From assembly GCF_900112225.1 (NCBI RefSeq), contig NZ_FOLD01000024.1, positions 28,527 through 92,526 on the forward strand: DNA of 64,000 nt. Reading direction: 5' to 3'. Shown one piece after another: positions 42,314-55,528 of this stretch. The translations under genes and the position numbers were made by a program. The notes under the pieces were generated by a model that was given only the letters and a program-made list of their open reading frames with translations, made no database searches and was not told where the DNA came from. The stretch is from Massilia yuzhufengensis (GTDB lineage Bacteria; Pseudomonadota; Gammaproteobacteria; Burkholderiales; Burkholderiaceae_D). Within the stretch, counting starts at the first letter, position 1. Each line of letters starts with the position of its first letter.

Positions 42314-43824
42314 ATGCATGACAATGCACCGATGGACAATGACCTCTACACCGTCGCGCAGCTGCGCGCGATCGAGCAGTCGGCCTATGCCGCGCTGCCA
42401 CCCGGGACCCTGATGCGCCGCGCGGGCGAGGCGGCGGCCAGGTTCGCACTCGAACTGCTGGGCGGCCGGCGCGACCGGCCGGTGCTGGTGCTGGCCGGCC
42501 CCGGCAACAATGGCGGCGACGCGCTGGAGCTGGCCTCGAACCTGGCCGATGCCGGCATCGACGCCCTGGTGCTGCACCTGCCGGGCCAGCGCGAGGCCTC
42601 CGACGAAACCGCCAGCGCCCACGAACGCGCGCGCGACGGCACGGTCGGTTTCATCGACATGCTGCCGCCGGGCGGCGACTGGGGCCTGGTGGTGGATGGC
42701 CTGTTCGGCATCGGCCTCACGCGCGCACTCGATGGCCAATACCGCGACCTGGTCGCCGCGCTCGATGCGCTGCGCTGCCCGATCCTGGCGCTGGACGTGC
42801 CCAGTGGGCTCGATGCCGACACCGGCGCCGTCATTGGCCCGGACGGCATCGCGGTGCGCGCCACCCACACCATCAGCTTCCTTGGCAACAAGCCGGGCCT
42901 GCATACCGCCGATGGACGCGACCATGCGGGCCAGGTGCGGGTGGACTGGCTTGGGGTCGACCCGGCGCAGCTGCCCTCCCCGGCCGCGCGGCTCGGGTCG
43001 GCCGAGCTGTTCGCGCAGCGCCTAAGGCCACGGCGCCACAACACCCACAAGGGCATCTTCGGCGACGTGGTGGTGATCGGCGGCGCCCACGGCATGGCCG
43101 GCGCGCCGGTGCTGGCGGCGCGCGGGGCCATGTACCTCGGCGCCGGGCGCACATTCGCGGCGCTGCTCGACCCGGGCCCCGGCTACGACAGCGTGCAGCC
43201 GGAGATCATGTTCCGCCCGGCCGACGGCTTCGAATTCGGCAAGCGCACGCTGGTCGTCGGCCCCGGCATGGGCGGCTCGGCCGCCGCCATGCGCCTGCTG
43301 GCCACTGCGCTGGACAGCGACAGCCCGCTGCTGCTCGATGCCGATGCGATCACCCTGGTCGGCGCCAGCCCGGACCTGTTGTCTCGCCTGGCGCAGCGCA
43401 GCGCCCCAGCGGTGCTCACGCCCCACCCGCTGGAAGGCGCGCGCCTGCTGGGCACCACGGCGGCCGCGGTCCAGGCCGACCGCCTGGCAGCGGCGCGCGA
43501 GATGGCGCTGCGCACCCGTGCGACCGTGATCCTCAAGGGTTCGGGCTCAGTGATCGCACACCCGGATGGGAGCATGGTCATCAACCCGACCGGCAATGCG
43601 GGACTGGCCACGGCAGGCAGCGGCGACGTGCTGGCGGGGATGTGCGGCGCCCTGCTGGCGCAGGGCTGGCCGGCGTGGGAAGCGGCGCTGGGTGCGGCCT
43701 GGATCCATGGCGCCGCGGCCGACCTGCTGGTCGCGCACGGGATCGGCCCGATCGGCATGACGGCGGGCGAACTGCCCGCGGCGGCGCGGGCAGTGCTCAA
43801 CATGCTGGTGAACGAAACCGGCGT

Positions 43825-43828
<4 letters not shown>
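42314..43828 (+). CDS. nnrD: Bifunctional NAD(P)HX epimerase/dehydratase
   Basis: A 504-residue metabolite-repair enzyme. The N-terminal YjeF_N domain (about 1-215) has [17 protein letters not shown] and [13 protein letters not shown] and epimerises hydrated NAD(P)H. The C-terminal ribokinase-like domain (about 230-500) has [37 protein letters not shown] and [15 protein letters not shown] and dehydrates it using ADP or ATP. The start is either 42314 or 42332, neither with a clear ribosome site. Its stop overlaps the opposing ybbA stop through a TTAA. Confidence 0.93.
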
Positions 43829-44539
<711 letters not shown>

Positions 44540-44541
<2 letters not shown>

Positions 44542-45169
44542 GCTAGCTATTCTTAAAAAGTTGTCGGTCGCCGCGGTGTTGACGCTGGCCGCGTCGGCGA
44601 GCGCCTATTCTGCACCAAAAACCGTGCTCGTGGTGGGGGACAGCCTGTCGGCCGAATACGGCATCACGCGCGGCGCCGGCTGGGTCTCGCTGCTCGAGCA
44701 AAAACTCAAGGCCGAGAAGATCGCGGCCTCGGTCGTCAACGCCAGCATCAGCGGCGAGACCACCATCGGCGGGCGCACCCGCCTGCCCGCCCTGCTCGCC
44801 CAGCACCGTCCCGACATCGTGGTGATCGAGCTGGGCGCCAACGACGGCCTGCGCGGCCTGCCGGTGGCCTCGGCCGAAGGCAACCTGCGCGCCATGGTCG
44901 CCATGGCCCAGCAGAAGAACGCCAAGGTGATGCTGGTAGGGATGCGCATGCCGCCCAACTACGGCCGCGCCTATACCGACAGTTTCTTCAACATGTTCAA
45001 GAAGCTTTCCAGCGATACCCGTTCGGCGCTGGTGCCCTTCATGCTGGAAGGCGTGGCCGACAAGCCGGCCCTGTTCCAGCAAGACCGCCTGCATCCGACC
45101 GCCGCCGCCCATCCGATTATCCTGAACAATATCTGGCCGCAGTTCGCGCCCCTCGTGAAAAAACAATGA
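44540..45169 (+). CDS. tesA: GDSL/SGNH-type arylesterase/thioesterase I
   Basis: A 209-residue periplasmic hydrolase of the TesA/lysophospholipase L1 group. It has a signal peptide (MLAILKKLSVAAVLTLAASASAYS), block I GDSLSAEYGI with the serine, block III GANDGLRG and block V DRLHPTAAAH with the Asp-His pair. It hydrolyses thioesters, lysophospholipids or aryl esters. It is divergent from ybbA with start codons overlapping, and its stop overlaps the mnmH start (ATGA), so tesA-mnmH are co-transcribed. Confidence 0.94.
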
Positions 45170-46221
45170 AATACCCTGCCGTCCTGAGTTTCGCCGACAT
45201 CCTTCCCGAGCTCGACAGCTTCGACACCATCATCGACGCCCGCAGCGAGTCCGAATTCGCACTCGACCGGATTCCCGGTGCGATCAACGCGCCGGTGCTG
45301 GACGACGCGCAGCGCGTCCAGGTGGGCACCCTGTACAAGCAGGTAGGCGCGTTCGAGGCCAAGAAGCTGGGCGCGCCGCTGGTGGCCGCCAACATCGCCC
45401 GCCATATCGAAACCCTGTGGGCGGACAAGCCGAAGGACTGGAAGCCGCTGGTGTACTGCTGGCGCGGCGGCAACCGCAGCGGCTCGATGGCGCTGATCCT
45501 GGCCAAGATCGGCTGGCCGGTGGTACAGCTCGATGGCGGCTACAAGGCCTACCGCGCGCACGTGGCCGCGTCGCTGGAAAACCCTCCCGCACTGGACTTC
45601 CGCGTGGTGTGCGGCACCACCGGCAGCGGCAAGAGCCGCCTGCTCGAGACGCTGCACGGCATCGGCGCCCAGGTCCTGGACCTGGAACGCCTGGCCGCCC
45701 ACCGCGGCTCGGTGCTGGGCCACCTGCCCGACGAGCCGCAGCCGACCCAGAAAATGTTCGAGACCCAGGTCTGGAACACCCTGCGCCATTTCGATCCGTC
45801 CAAACCGGTGTTCGTGGAATCGGAAAGCAAGAAGGTCGGCAACCTGCGGGTGCCCGAAGCCGTGATGGAACGCATGCGCGCCTCCACCTGCATTTCGCTG
45901 TCGCTGTCGCGCGAGAACCGCGTGCGCCTGCTGATGGAGGACTACGAACACTTCTGCGCCAATCCCGACGCCCTCACCGCCCAGCTGGCCCACCTGGTGC
46001 AGCTGCACGGACGCGAGAAGATCGACGCCTGGCGCGACCTGGCCAATAGCGGGGCCATGCCGAAGCTGGTCGACCAGCTGCTGCAGGAGCATTACGATCC
46101 GGCGTATCTGCGGTCGATCGACCGGAATTTCGTGCAGTTTCCGAAGGCGGAGGTGGTGGAGTTGAACGACATCGCGGAAGGCGATTTCGTGGATGCGGCT
46201 CGGCGGCTGCACGCTGCATGA
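45166..46221 (+). CDS. mnmH: tRNA 2-selenouridine synthase
   Basis: A 351-residue enzyme that exchanges sulfur for selenium at the wobble 2-thiouridine of tRNAs. The N-terminal rhodanese domain carries its catalytic cysteine in VYCWRGGNRSGS (about 97) and ends near residue 130. The C-terminal P-loop domain begins VCGTTGSGKSRLLE (about 148). No selenophosphate synthase gene (selD) is in this window, so it must lie elsewhere for selenium to be used. Start overlaps tesA; the downstream region holds a REPIN-like locus. Confidence 0.94.
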   Translation: MKYPAVLSFADILPELDSFDTIIDARSESEFALDRIPGAINAPVLDDAQRVQVGTLYKQVGAFEAKKLGAPLVAANIARHIETLWADKPKDWKPLVYCWRGGNRSGSMALILAKIGWPVVQLDGGYKAYRAHVAASLENPPALDFRVVCGTTGSGKSRLLETLHGIGAQVLDLERLAAHRGSVLGHLPDEPQPTQKMFETQVWNTLRHFDPSKPVFVESESKKVGNLRVPEAVMERMRASTCISLSLSRENRVRLLMEDYEHFCANPDALTAQLAHLVQLHGREKIDAWRDLANSGAMPKLVDQLLQEHYDPAYLRSIDRNFVQFPKAEVVELNDIAEGDFVDAARRLHAA

Positions 46222-46257
46222 AGAGCAGTAACGCGCTTCCTTCCACTCCCCTCCGCA

Positions 46258-46387
46258 CCGTCGTACGCGCCACTGGCGCCTACGACTCCCGGCGCAGGCC
46301 GGGACCCAATTTCCCCCGCACGCCACCAATATCACCTTTTAGCGCTACGCGCGCAACTTGGGTCCCGGCCTTCGCCGGGACGACGGG
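46258..46387. repeat. REP/REPIN-like inverted pair, locus 5 (inner palindrome variant)
   Basis: A plus-oriented unit at about 46259-46312 has an extra palindrome GCGCCACTGGCGC between CGTCGTAC and TACGAC, the complement of the one at locus 4. A minus-oriented unit lies at about 46355-46387. It is in the 274-nt gap between the convergent mnmH and ppiD genes, before a bidirectional terminator. Confidence 0.85.
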
Positions 46388-46446
46388 GTTGGAGTAACGA
46401 TACTGGTGGGAACGATGGCGACTCATCGTCCGAATACCAAAAAAGC

Positions 46447-46481
46447 AAAAAGCCCGGCTACTCACGCAGCCGGGCTTTTTT
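46447..46481. terminator. Bidirectional terminator between mnmH and ppiD
   Basis: AAAAAGCCCGGCT, a short loop and AGCCGGGCTTTTTT: an A-run and a T-run flank the stem, so it can stop transcripts from both sides. It is 15 nt past the ppiD stop. Confidence 0.85.
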
Positions 46482-46495
46482 CATCCACTTCCCGC

Positions 46496-48409
46496 TTACT
46501 CGGTCTTGGCCCCGAGCTGCGATGCCTGCACCGTCACCTTGGCCTTGGCCTTGGTCTTGAGCGCTTCGACGTAGTTGTACATCTCCGCCTGGCCCACCAG
46601 GCTCGAGATCTGCTGCGCTTCCTGCTTGCGGCGGGCGGCGTCTGGCTGGGCGGGCTGCGATACCTTGCCAATGCGGTACACGCCATAGCCCTGGCCCGGC
46701 AGTTCCACGCCAACATACGCCGGCAGCTTGCTCACATCAGCCTTCAGCACCGCGATGGCGGCGGTGGTGTTGATGCCCGGTTCCCTGGTGCGCGAGATGG
46801 CTTTCGCTTCGCCGAAGCCGGCGACGTCGCCGCCCTTCGCGGCAGCCAGCTTCTGCTCGCCCGCGACACGCGCCAGGCGGGCCGCTTCTTCCAGCGTCAC
46901 GCGCTGGCGGATCAGGGCGTCGACTTCAGCCAGCGGACGCTTGCTGGCGGGCTTGAACTCGAGCACGCGGCCCGAGATCAGCACGCTCGGCGACACTTCG
47001 ACCGCTTCGGTGTTGCGCTTGTTCTTGACCGAATCCGTGGCGAAGATCGCGCTGAGGAATTTCGGGTTATTGAACGGCGCCTGCGCCAGCTGCGGGTTCG
47101 GGGTGCGGGTCAGCGCGTCGACGGTCTGGATCTTCAGGCCCAGCTTGTCGGCGACGGGCTTGAGGCTCTCCGACTGCTCGTACACCATATTGGTGAAGAC
47201 CTCGGCCATTTCCGAATACTTCTTCGACATCTTCTGCTTCTTCAGGTCGGCAGCGATGTCTTCCCTGGCCGCGTCCAGCGGCTTTTGCGCGGCTGGCGTG
47301 AGCTTGGTGAGCTTGATGATGTGGTAGCCGAATTCCGACTGCACCAGGCCACTCGTGTCGCCTTCCTTCAGCGCGAAGATCGCATCTTCCACCGGCTTGA
47401 CCAGGGCGCCCTTCTCGATCGCACCGAGGTCGCCGCCAGCCGGGGCCGAGCCCGGGTCCTGCGATTGCGCCTTGGCGATCTCGGCGAAGTTCGCCGGGTT
47501 CTTGCGCACCTCGGCCAGCACGCTTTCCGCCTTGGCCTTGGCCGCTGCTTGGTCGGCCGGCTTGGCGTCGCGCGCCACCGTGATCAGGATGTGGCTGGCG
47601 GTGCGCTGTTCCGGCGTCGTGTAGTTCTTGACGTTCTTGTTGTAGAAGTCGGCGACTTCGGCGTCGGTCACCGCGACCGCGCTGGCCACGGCCTCGGCGT
47701 CGAACACGACGTATTCGGCCTTGACCTGCTCGGGCACCGTGAACAGCTGGGCGTTCTTGTCGTAGAAGGCCTTGACCATCGCATCGGTGACTTTCACTTG
47801 CGGCAGGTAGGTGGCGACCGGGAACACCAGTTCCTGGACTTCGCGCTCCTGGTCGTTGATGTCCGACAGGCGCGCGGTCACCGAGCGTGGTGCGAAGGCG
47901 GTCGACTGGATCGAGCCGGAGAGCTGCTGCGTGGTGAGGTCGCGGCGCAGGCGCTGGTCGAACATGGCCGGGGTCATGCCCTGGGCGGCCAAGGCCGACT
48001 TGTACTGCTCCATGTCGAAGCTGCCGTCTGGTTTACGGAAGGCCTGGATGTCGGCGATCGTCTTGGCCAGGGTCGCATCGCTCACGCTCATGTGGCTGGC
48101 GGCGATCTCGGCGTTGATGGCGCGTTCGGCCACCAGGTTGTTCAGGATGGCCTGCTTGGCTTCCGGCGTCTCGAACATCTTCTGGTCGAACTGCGGACCC
48201 ATCATCTGGCGCGCCTGGTCGATCTGGCGGCGCTGGGCCTCTTCCCATTCCTGCTGGGTGACCTTCTGGCCGGCGACGGTGGCGACGCTTGATGCGGCAT
48301 CGCCGCGGTCCTGGTAGCTTTCGAGCCCGACCAACACGAACGACGGCACGATGATCACGAGCAGCAGGCCCTGCATCACGCGTTTGTTGTTACGAACAAA
48401 TTCAAACAT
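46496..48409 (-). CDS. ppiD: Periplasmic folding chaperone/isomerase PpiD
   Basis: A 637-residue inner-membrane-anchored chaperone. It has one N-terminal membrane segment (VMQGLLLVIIVPSFVLVGL, about 11-29), a SurA_N-like domain (about 35-220), a parvulin domain (about 265-365) with TASHILITVARDAKP and GGDLGAIEKGALVKPVEDAI, and a C-terminal helical domain. It assists newly exported proteins leaving the Sec translocon. It lies downstream of hupB and the two tRNA-Asp genes, a classical lon-hupB-ppiD order seen in E. coli. Confidence 0.95.
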   Translation of the reverse strand: MFEFVRNNKRVMQGLLLVIIVPSFVLVGLESYQDRGDAASSVATVAGQKVTQQEWEEAQRRQIDQARQMMGPQFDQKMFETPEAKQAILNNLVAERAINAEIAASHMSVSDATLAKTIADIQAFRKPDGSFDMEQYKSALAAQGMTPAMFDQRLRRDLTTQQLSGSIQSTAFAPRSVTARLSDINDQEREVQELVFPVATYLPQVKVTDAMVKAFYDKNAQLFTVPEQVKAEYVVFDAEAVASAVAVTDAEVADFYNKNVKNYTTPEQRTASHILITVARDAKPADQAAAKAKAESVLAEVRKNPANFAEIAKAQSQDPGSAPAGGDLGAIEKGALVKPVEDAIFALKEGDTSGLVQSEFGYHIIKLTKLTPAAQKPLDAAREDIAADLKKQKMSKKYSEMAEVFTNMVYEQSESLKPVADKLGLKIQTVDALTRTPNPQLAQAPFNNPKFLSAIFATDSVKNKRNTEAVEVSPSVLISGRVLEFKPASKRPLAEVDALIRQRVTLEEAARLARVAGEQKLAAAKGGDVAGFGEAKAISRTREPGINTTAAIAVLKADVSKLPAYVGVELPGQGYGVYRIGKVSQPAQPDAARRKQEAQQISSLVGQAEMYNYVEALKTKAKAKVTVQASQLGAKTE

Positions 48410-48451
48410 GGTCAGCCATTCAAGGTTGATAATGCTTTAACAGCACATGTT

Positions 48452-48478
48452 AAAAAAAAAGGCGAACTCGCGTTCGCC
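48452..48478 (-). terminator. Intrinsic terminator after the tRNA-Asp genes
   Basis: On the minus strand GGCGAACGCGAGTTCGCC is followed by nine T residues. It separates the tRNA transcript from the ppiD gene. Confidence 0.85.
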
Positions 48479-48531
48479 CCTTCTTGTTTCCCATCCAGCT
48501 TTTTTCAAACTGCCGGGTACGACTTGAATTC

Positions 48532-48608
48532 TGGCGGAGCGGACGGGACTCGAACCCGCGACCCCCGGCGTGACAGGCCGGTATTCTAACCAACTGAACT
48601 ACCGCTCC
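48532..48608 (-). tRNA. tRNA-Asp (GTC), copy 2
   Basis: A 77-nt cloverleaf ending with an encoded CCA. The acceptor pairs GGAGCGG with CCGCTCC, the D-arm is TAGTTCAGTTGGTTAGA, and the anticodon arm is CCGGC-CTGTCAC-GCCGG with GTC anticodon. It differs from the other copy by one base in the T arm (A on the plus strand at 48548). Confidence 0.97.
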
Positions 48609-48627
48609 AGAATAATGTTGCAAATGT

Positions 48628-48704
48628 TGGCGGAGCGGACGGGGCTCGAACCCGCGACCCCCGGCGTGACAGGCCGGTATTCTAACCAACTGAACTACCG
48701 CTCC
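48628..48704 (-). tRNA. tRNA-Asp (GTC), copy 1
   Basis: A 77-nt tRNA identical to the next copy except for one T-arm base. It has the same GTC anticodon and encoded CCA. It is transcribed first, 46 nt downstream of the hupB stop on the minus strand. Confidence 0.97.
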
Positions 48705-48750
48705 AACAAGACTTACTTCACTTCATCTGCATGTCACTGCAGAGAAGGCA

Positions 48751-49023
48751 TTAGTTTACAGCATCTTTCAGAGCTTTACCAGCCTTAAATTTCGGAACCT
48801 TCGCAGCCTTGATCTTGATGGGTTCCTTGGTGCGCGGATCGCGGCCGGTGCGTGCGGCGCGATCGCCCACGGTGAAGGTGCCGAAGCCGACCAGCGTGAC
48901 GCTGTCGTTCTTCTTCAGGCTCTCGGTCACGGCGATGATCATCGCGTCGAGTGCACGCGTCGCCGAGGCCTTGGTAATGTCCGCGGACTTCGCGATTTCT
49001 TCGATCAGTTCTGTCTTGTTCAC
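48751..49023 (-). CDS. hupB: HU-family DNA-binding protein
   Basis: A 90-residue nucleoid protein that bends DNA as a dimer. The pattern [28 protein letters not shown], then VGFGTFTV and [14 protein letters not shown] (the beta-arm with the intercalating proline) is the HU signature. Its length is exactly that of HU subunits. It lies downstream of lon with a 356-nt gap and upstream of two tRNA-Asp genes. Confidence 0.97.
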   Translation of the reverse strand: MNKTELIEEIAKSADITKASATRALDAMIIAVTESLKKNDSVTLVGFGTFTVGDRAARTGRDPRTKEPIKIKAAKVPKFKAGKALKDAVN

Positions 49024-49186
49024 TCTAACCCTCGTTTATTCATCGGGCGCTTCGCGCGCCTGCATGCAAAAGTGCAAGCGCGTATTAAACAAGGGCAACA
49101 TTGGTCTGTCAAGCAACATGCGGTATGGGTGGAGGTTTGTATGCATATCGCACGGGTTTTTTTGGGATGCGTTATCGGGATGCGAC

Positions 49187-49312
49187 GGAATTGGGTTCCG
49201 GCCTTCACCGGAACGACGTCGCTTATGTGCCTCGATGGTCCGCACGTTACCGGCTTCGACCCTGCCGTCGCACTGAAAACCGTCGTCCCGGCGAAGGCCG
49301 GGACCCAATTTT
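49187..49312. repeat. REP/REPIN-like inverted pair, locus 6
   Basis: A minus-oriented unit at about 49187-49219 (AATTGGGTTCCGG, CCTTCA, CCGGAACGACG) and a plus-oriented unit at about 49279-49312 (CCGTCGTCCCGG, CGAAGG, CCGGGACCCAATTTT). This and the lon terminator fill the 356-nt hupB-lon gap (49024-49379); no gene is visible, only short open frames coding repeat peptides such as VPAFAGTT. Confidence 0.85.
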
Positions 49313-49331
49313 GCACGCAAACCACCAGCCC

Positions 49332-49360
49332 AAAAAAACAGGCGCCACGAGGGCGCCTGT
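49332..49360 (-). terminator. Intrinsic terminator of lon
   Basis: On the minus strand ACAGGCGCC, CTCGT and GGCGCCTGT are followed by seven T residues. It is about 20 nt past the lon stop. Confidence 0.9.
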
Positions 49361-49379
49361 TCCATCGATCAAGCAACGA

Positions 49380-51788
<2,409 letters not shown>

Positions 51789-51815
51789 GGCATACCTTAT
51801 AAAAGCGTGTTGCTG

Positions 51816-51844
51816 AACTTGGGCTCTCGCAGCGCAATCTCAAG
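51816..51844 (-). promoter_or_regulatory. Sigma-32-like heat-shock promoter of lon
   Basis: On the minus strand CTTGAG (51839-51844), a 14-nt spacer and GCCCAAGT (51817-51824) match the -35 CTTGAA and -10 CCCCATnT of heat-shock sigma-32 promoters at most positions. It lies about 28 nt ahead of the lon start. Heat control of lon is established in E. coli. Confidence 0.6.
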
Positions 51845-51931
51845 GCCGCTTGCGAAAATATTTTCTACAAGTAAATGAATATCAATTTATTGAAAATATA
51901 GCCGTTCCAATAAAAGACTGCTTTTCAAATG

Positions 51932-51969
51932 AAAAAGCCACATCACGGGAGCACCCGCGAGTGGCTTTT
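51932..51969 (-). terminator. Intrinsic terminator of clpX
   Basis: On the minus strand AAAAGCCAC pairs with GTGGCTTTTT around an inner CGGGAGCACCCG hairpin, followed by a T-run. It is 87 nt past the clpX stop. An A-run and T-run flank it, so it may act both ways. Confidence 0.7.
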
Positions 51970-52055
51970 CGATTGAAGCCGTTCTTTTATATGAAGTAGT
52001 GTACCTTCAAGAATCCGTACGGCAAGACTTTTGTTGCAAGCGTGCAGGGGTTTTT

Positions 52056-53324
52056 TTAATTTTCCCCAGATGCCTTTGGAGTTTCACTGTAAATCAGCAA
52101 AGGTTTGGCGGCATTCGTGATCGAATTTTCATCGATAACGACTTTCACCACGTTTTGCTGGCTCGGCAATTCGTACATGACGTCGAGCAGTGCGTGTTCC
52201 AGGATCGAACGCAGGCCACGTGCGCCGGTCTTGCGCGCCAGCGCCTTGCGGGCGATCGCGTGCAGGGCCGCAGGACGTATTTCGAGCTCGGCGCCTTCCA
52301 TTTCAAGCAGCTTCGAGTACTGTTTGATCAGCGCGTTCTTTGGCTCGATCAGGATCTGGATCAAGGCTTCTTCAGTCAGCTCGTTCAGCGTGGCGACCAC
52401 CGGCAGGCGGCCGACCAGTTCGGGGATGAGGCCGAACTTGATCAGGTCTTCCGGCTCGGCGTCCATCATGATTTCGCTGGCCGCGCGCTCGGTCTGGCTC
52501 TTGACCGTGGCCGCGAAACCGATGCCGCTCTTTTCGGAGCGGTTCTGGATGATCTTGGCCAGGCCGTCGAAGGCGCCGCCGCAGATGAACATGATGTTGG
52601 TCGTGTCGATCTGGACGAAGTCCTGGTTGGGGTGCTTGCGCCCGCCCTGCGGCGGCACCGAGGCCATGGTGCCCTCGATGAGCTTGAGCAGCGCCTGCTG
52701 CACGCCCTCGCCCGAGACGTCGCGCGTGATCGACGGATTGTCGGACTTGCGCGAAATCTTGTCGATCTCGTCGATGTAGACGATGCCGCGCTGGGCCTTT
52801 TCCACTTCGTAGTTGCAGCTCTGCAGCAGCTTCTGGATGATGTTCTCGACGTCTTCGCCGACATAGCCGGCTTCGGTCAGCGTGGTCGCATCGGCGATCA
52901 CGAACGGGACGTTGAGCATGCGCGCCAGGGTCTGGGCCAGCAGGGTCTTGCCGGAACCGGTCGGGCCGACGAGCAGGATGTTGCTCTTGGCCAGTTCGAT
53001 GTCGTCCTTCTTGCCCAGGTGCTTGAGGCGCTTGTAGTGGTTGTACACCGCCACCGACAGGATGCGCTTGGCCGTTTGCTGGCCGATCACGTACTGGTCG
53101 AGCAGTTCGGTGATTTCGTGCGGAGTCGGCAGGTCGGACTTGGCGCCCGCCACCGATTCGACGTTGGATGTCTCGTCGCGGATGATGTCGTTGCACAGGT
53201 CGATGCATTCATCGCAGATGAACACCGACGGTCCCGCGATCAGCTTCTTGACTTCGTGCTGGCTCTTTCCGCAGAACGAGCAGTACAGAAGTTTTTCGCC
53301 GCTGGAGGATTTTTTGTCAGACAT
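52056..53324 (-). CDS. clpX: ClpXP ATP-binding subunit ClpX
   Basis: A 422-residue AAA+ unfoldase. The N-terminal zinc domain has the four cysteines in CSFCGKSQ and ICDECIDLC (about 15-45). Walker A is [16 protein letters not shown] (about 119-134), and the ClpP-docking loop IGF lies in the GIGFAATV segment. It feeds unfolded substrates to ClpP. It is 148 nt downstream of clpP on the same strand with a bidirectional hairpin between them, so part of its expression may come from its own promoter. Confidence 0.98.
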   Translation of the reverse strand: MSDKKSSSGEKLLYCSFCGKSQHEVKKLIAGPSVFICDECIDLCNDIIRDETSNVESVAGAKSDLPTPHEITELLDQYVIGQQTAKRILSVAVYNHYKRLKHLGKKDDIELAKSNILLVGPTGSGKTLLAQTLARMLNVPFVIADATTLTEAGYVGEDVENIIQKLLQSCNYEVEKAQRGIVYIDEIDKISRKSDNPSITRDVSGEGVQQALLKLIEGTMASVPPQGGRKHPNQDFVQIDTTNIMFICGGAFDGLAKIIQNRSEKSGIGFAATVKSQTERAASEIMMDAEPEDLIKFGLIPELVGRLPVVATLNELTEEALIQILIEPKNALIKQYSKLLEMEGAELEIRPAALHAIARKALARKTGARGLRSILEHALLDVMYELPSQQNVVKVVIDENSITNAAKPLLIYSETPKASGEN

Positions 53325-53406
53325 GGGGCAGGTTATCTATAAAGTTGCTTGAATATAACGCTAATACGAAGGCGCAACAAGTGCGCACACGAACATGCTA
53401 CCCGAA

Positions 53407-53450
53407 ATAAAAACGAAACGCCCGAACGTCGTTTCGCCCGGGCGTTTTTT
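53407..53450. terminator. Hairpin between clpP and clpX
   Basis: CGCCCG and CGGGCG pair around a looped GAAACGACGTT region, flanked by an A/T-rich stretch on both sides. It may cause partial termination of clpP transcripts before clpX. Confidence 0.65.
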
Positions 53451-53471
53451 GGCAACATCTTGTGGGTTGCT

Positions 53472-54089
53472 TCAAGCGCGGTTGGTGAGGACCCTGTCGA
53501 TCAGGCCATATTCCACCGACTCTTCGGCCGACATGAAACGGTCGCGGTCAGTGTCTTTGTGGATCTGTTCGATCGTCTGGCCGGTGTTGTCGGCCATGAT
53601 GCGGGCCAGGCGCTCGCGCAGGTACAGGATTTCCTTGGCCTGGATTTCGATGTCCGAAGCCATGCCCTGCGAACCACCGGAAGGCTGGTGGATCATGACG
53701 CGCGAGTTCGGCAGCGAGAAGCGCTTGCCCTTGGCGCCGGCGGCCAGCAGGAAGGCGCCCATCGAGGCCGCCAGGCCGGTGCACAGCGTGGAGACGTCCG
53801 GCTTGATGAAGTTCATCGTGTCGAAGATCGCCAGGCCGGCCGAAACCGAACCACCAGGCGAGTTGATGTAGAGCGAAATATCCTTGTCCGGATTTTCGCT
53901 TTCCAGGAACAGCATCTGGGCCACGATCAGGTTGGCCATCTGGTCGTTGACAGGGCCGACCAGGAAGATCACGCGTTCCTTGAGGAGGCGCGAATAGATG
54001 TCATAGGCGCGCTCGCCGCGACCGCTTTGCTCGACGACCATCGGCACGAGGCCGAGGGCTTGGGTATCCAATGCCGGATTATGAATCAT
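53472..54089 (-). CDS. clpP: ATP-dependent Clp protease proteolytic subunit ClpP
   Basis: A 205-residue serine protease forming double heptamer rings. The catalytic Ser is in [16 protein letters not shown], His in [12 protein letters not shown] and Asp in [10 protein letters not shown]. The N-terminus [22 protein letters not shown] is conserved. It works with ClpX (downstream) and ClpA (elsewhere). It is the second gene of the tig-clpP-clpX order, with a terminator between tig and clpP. Confidence 0.98.
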   Translation of the reverse strand: MIHNPALDTQALGLVPMVVEQSGRGERAYDIYSRLLKERVIFLVGPVNDQMANLIVAQMLFLESENPDKDISLYINSPGGSVSAGLAIFDTMNFIKPDVSTLCTGLAASMGAFLLAAGAKGKRFSLPNSRVMIHQPSGGSQGMASDIEIQAKEILYLRERLARIMADNTGQTIEQIHKDTDRDRFMSAEESVEYGLIDRVLTNRA

Positions 54090-54121
54090 ACCTGTCTCGT
54101 TCCTTGTAAAAAGAGGCTAGA

Positions 54122-54147
54122 GAAAAAGCCGGCCCTTGCGGGCCGGT
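54122..54147 (-). terminator. Intrinsic terminator of tig
   Basis: On the minus strand CCGGCCC, GCAA and GGGCCGG are followed by CTTTTTC. It is 10 nt past the tig stop. Confidence 0.85.
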
Positions 54148-54156
54148 GTTTTGGTC

Positions 54157-55497
54157 TTAGCCCTGTGGGTTGCTACCCATCAGTTCATCGAAAGCGATGG
54201 TCTTGGAACCGACCTTCGCCTTGCCGAGGACATAGTTGACGACGTTTTCTTCCAAAACAAGTGCTTCGACTTCGGCCAGACGGCGGCGGTCGCTGTAATA
54301 GTACTTCAGGACTTCTTTCGGGTCTTCGTAGCTTTGCGAGAAGTCTTCGATCTGGGCTTTGACCTGTTCCTGGGTTGCTTGCAGTTTGTTGTCCTCAACC
54401 AGCTGCGACAGGATCAGGCCCAGGCGCACGCGGCGCTCGGCCTTGTCGGCGAACATCTCGGCCGGGAACGGCATCGACTTGACATCCATGCCACGCTGCA
54501 TCATGTCCTGGCGGGTCATGTCGGCCAGGCGCTCCGAATCCTGCTGGATCATGGCTTTCGGCACTTCCAGCTCGGTCGACTTGACCAGCGCGTCCATCAC
54601 GGCTTCCTTGTTGCGGGCCTTGACGCGGGCGGTGACTTCACGCTCGAGGTTGGTCTTGATGTCTTCGCGCATCTTGTCGATGGCGCCATCTTCGATGCCC
54701 AGCGAACGCGCGAACTCGGCGTCGACTTCCGGCATGTGGGCCCACTCGAGCTTTTGCAGGGTGATGGTGAAGTCGGCGGTTTTGCCGGCGACGTCTTTAC
54801 CGTGGTAATCCTCTGGGAAGGCCAGCGGGAAGGTCTTGCTCTCGCCGACTTTCAGGCCGACGGTCGCTGCTTCGAATTCCGGCAGCATGCGGCCTTCGCC
54901 CAGCACGAAGGTATAGGCTTCGGCTTTGCCGCCCGGGAATTCTTCGCCGTCGATCTTGCCGACGAAGTCGACAGTGACGCGGTCGCCTTCGGCTGCGACC
55001 GGCTCGCCGCCGTCGCCGTGCTCGCCTGCCTCACCCTTGGTGTGGTAGTGCACGCGCTGCTTGCGCAGGATGTCGATGGTCTTGTCGATTTCGGCGTCGG
55101 TGACGTCGGCAGCGACGGTTTCGACTTCGACGGTGGCCAGGTCGCCGATCACGACGTCCGGATAGACTTCGAAGGTCGCGTCGAATTCGAGCACGCCTTC
55201 AGGGGCGTCCTGCTTCGGTTCGATTTTCGGGAAGCCGGCAACGCGCAGCTGGTTCTCGTTGGCGGCTTCGTTGAACGCGCGGCCGACTTTGTCGTTCAGC
55301 ACGTCCGATTCGATCTGGTAGCCATATTGCGCCGCGACCATTTTGAGCGGCACTTTGCCTGGGCGGAAGCCCGGAGCCTTAGCCGTCTTGGCCTGCTTCT
55401 TGAGGCGCTTCTCGACCTCGTTACGGACGTCAGCTACCGGAAAAGAGATCGTCAGGCGACGTTCGAGTTTACCCAGGGTTTCGACTGCAGTTGCCAT
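54157..55497 (-). CDS. tig: Trigger factor (ribosome-bound folding chaperone)
   Basis: A 446-residue chaperone. The N-terminal ribosome-binding domain contains the signature GFRPGKVP (about 41-48). The middle FKBP-type domain (about 160-245) has [17 protein letters not shown] and a [10 protein letters not shown] strand. The C-terminal arms are helical. It protects nascent chains at the ribosome exit. A tRNA-Leu gene lies 31 nt upstream on the same strand, so tRNA and tig could share a transcript. Confidence 0.97.
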   Translation of the reverse strand: MATAVETLGKLERRLTISFPVADVRNEVEKRLKKQAKTAKAPGFRPGKVPLKMVAAQYGYQIESDVLNDKVGRAFNEAANENQLRVAGFPKIEPKQDAPEGVLEFDATFEVYPDVVIGDLATVEVETVAADVTDAEIDKTIDILRKQRVHYHTKGEAGEHGDGGEPVAAEGDRVTVDFVGKIDGEEFPGGKAEAYTFVLGEGRMLPEFEAATVGLKVGESKTFPLAFPEDYHGKDVAGKTADFTITLQKLEWAHMPEVDAEFARSLGIEDGAIDKMREDIKTNLEREVTARVKARNKEAVMDALVKSTELEVPKAMIQQDSERLADMTRQDMMQRGMDVKSMPFPAEMFADKAERRVRLGLILSQLVEDNKLQATQEQVKAQIEDFSQSYEDPKEVLKYYYSDRRRLAEVEALVLEENVVNYVLGKAKVGSKTIAFDELMGSNPQG

Positions 55498-55528
55498 TAT
55501 AAAAATCGTCCAAAAAAATAATTATTCG

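Noticed and set aside
39897..42413. Plus-strand frame of over 800 codons opposite the oxoprolinase
   Set aside because: Antisense shadow of a well-defined HyuA/HyuB protein; overlaps nnrE-nnrD in another frame.
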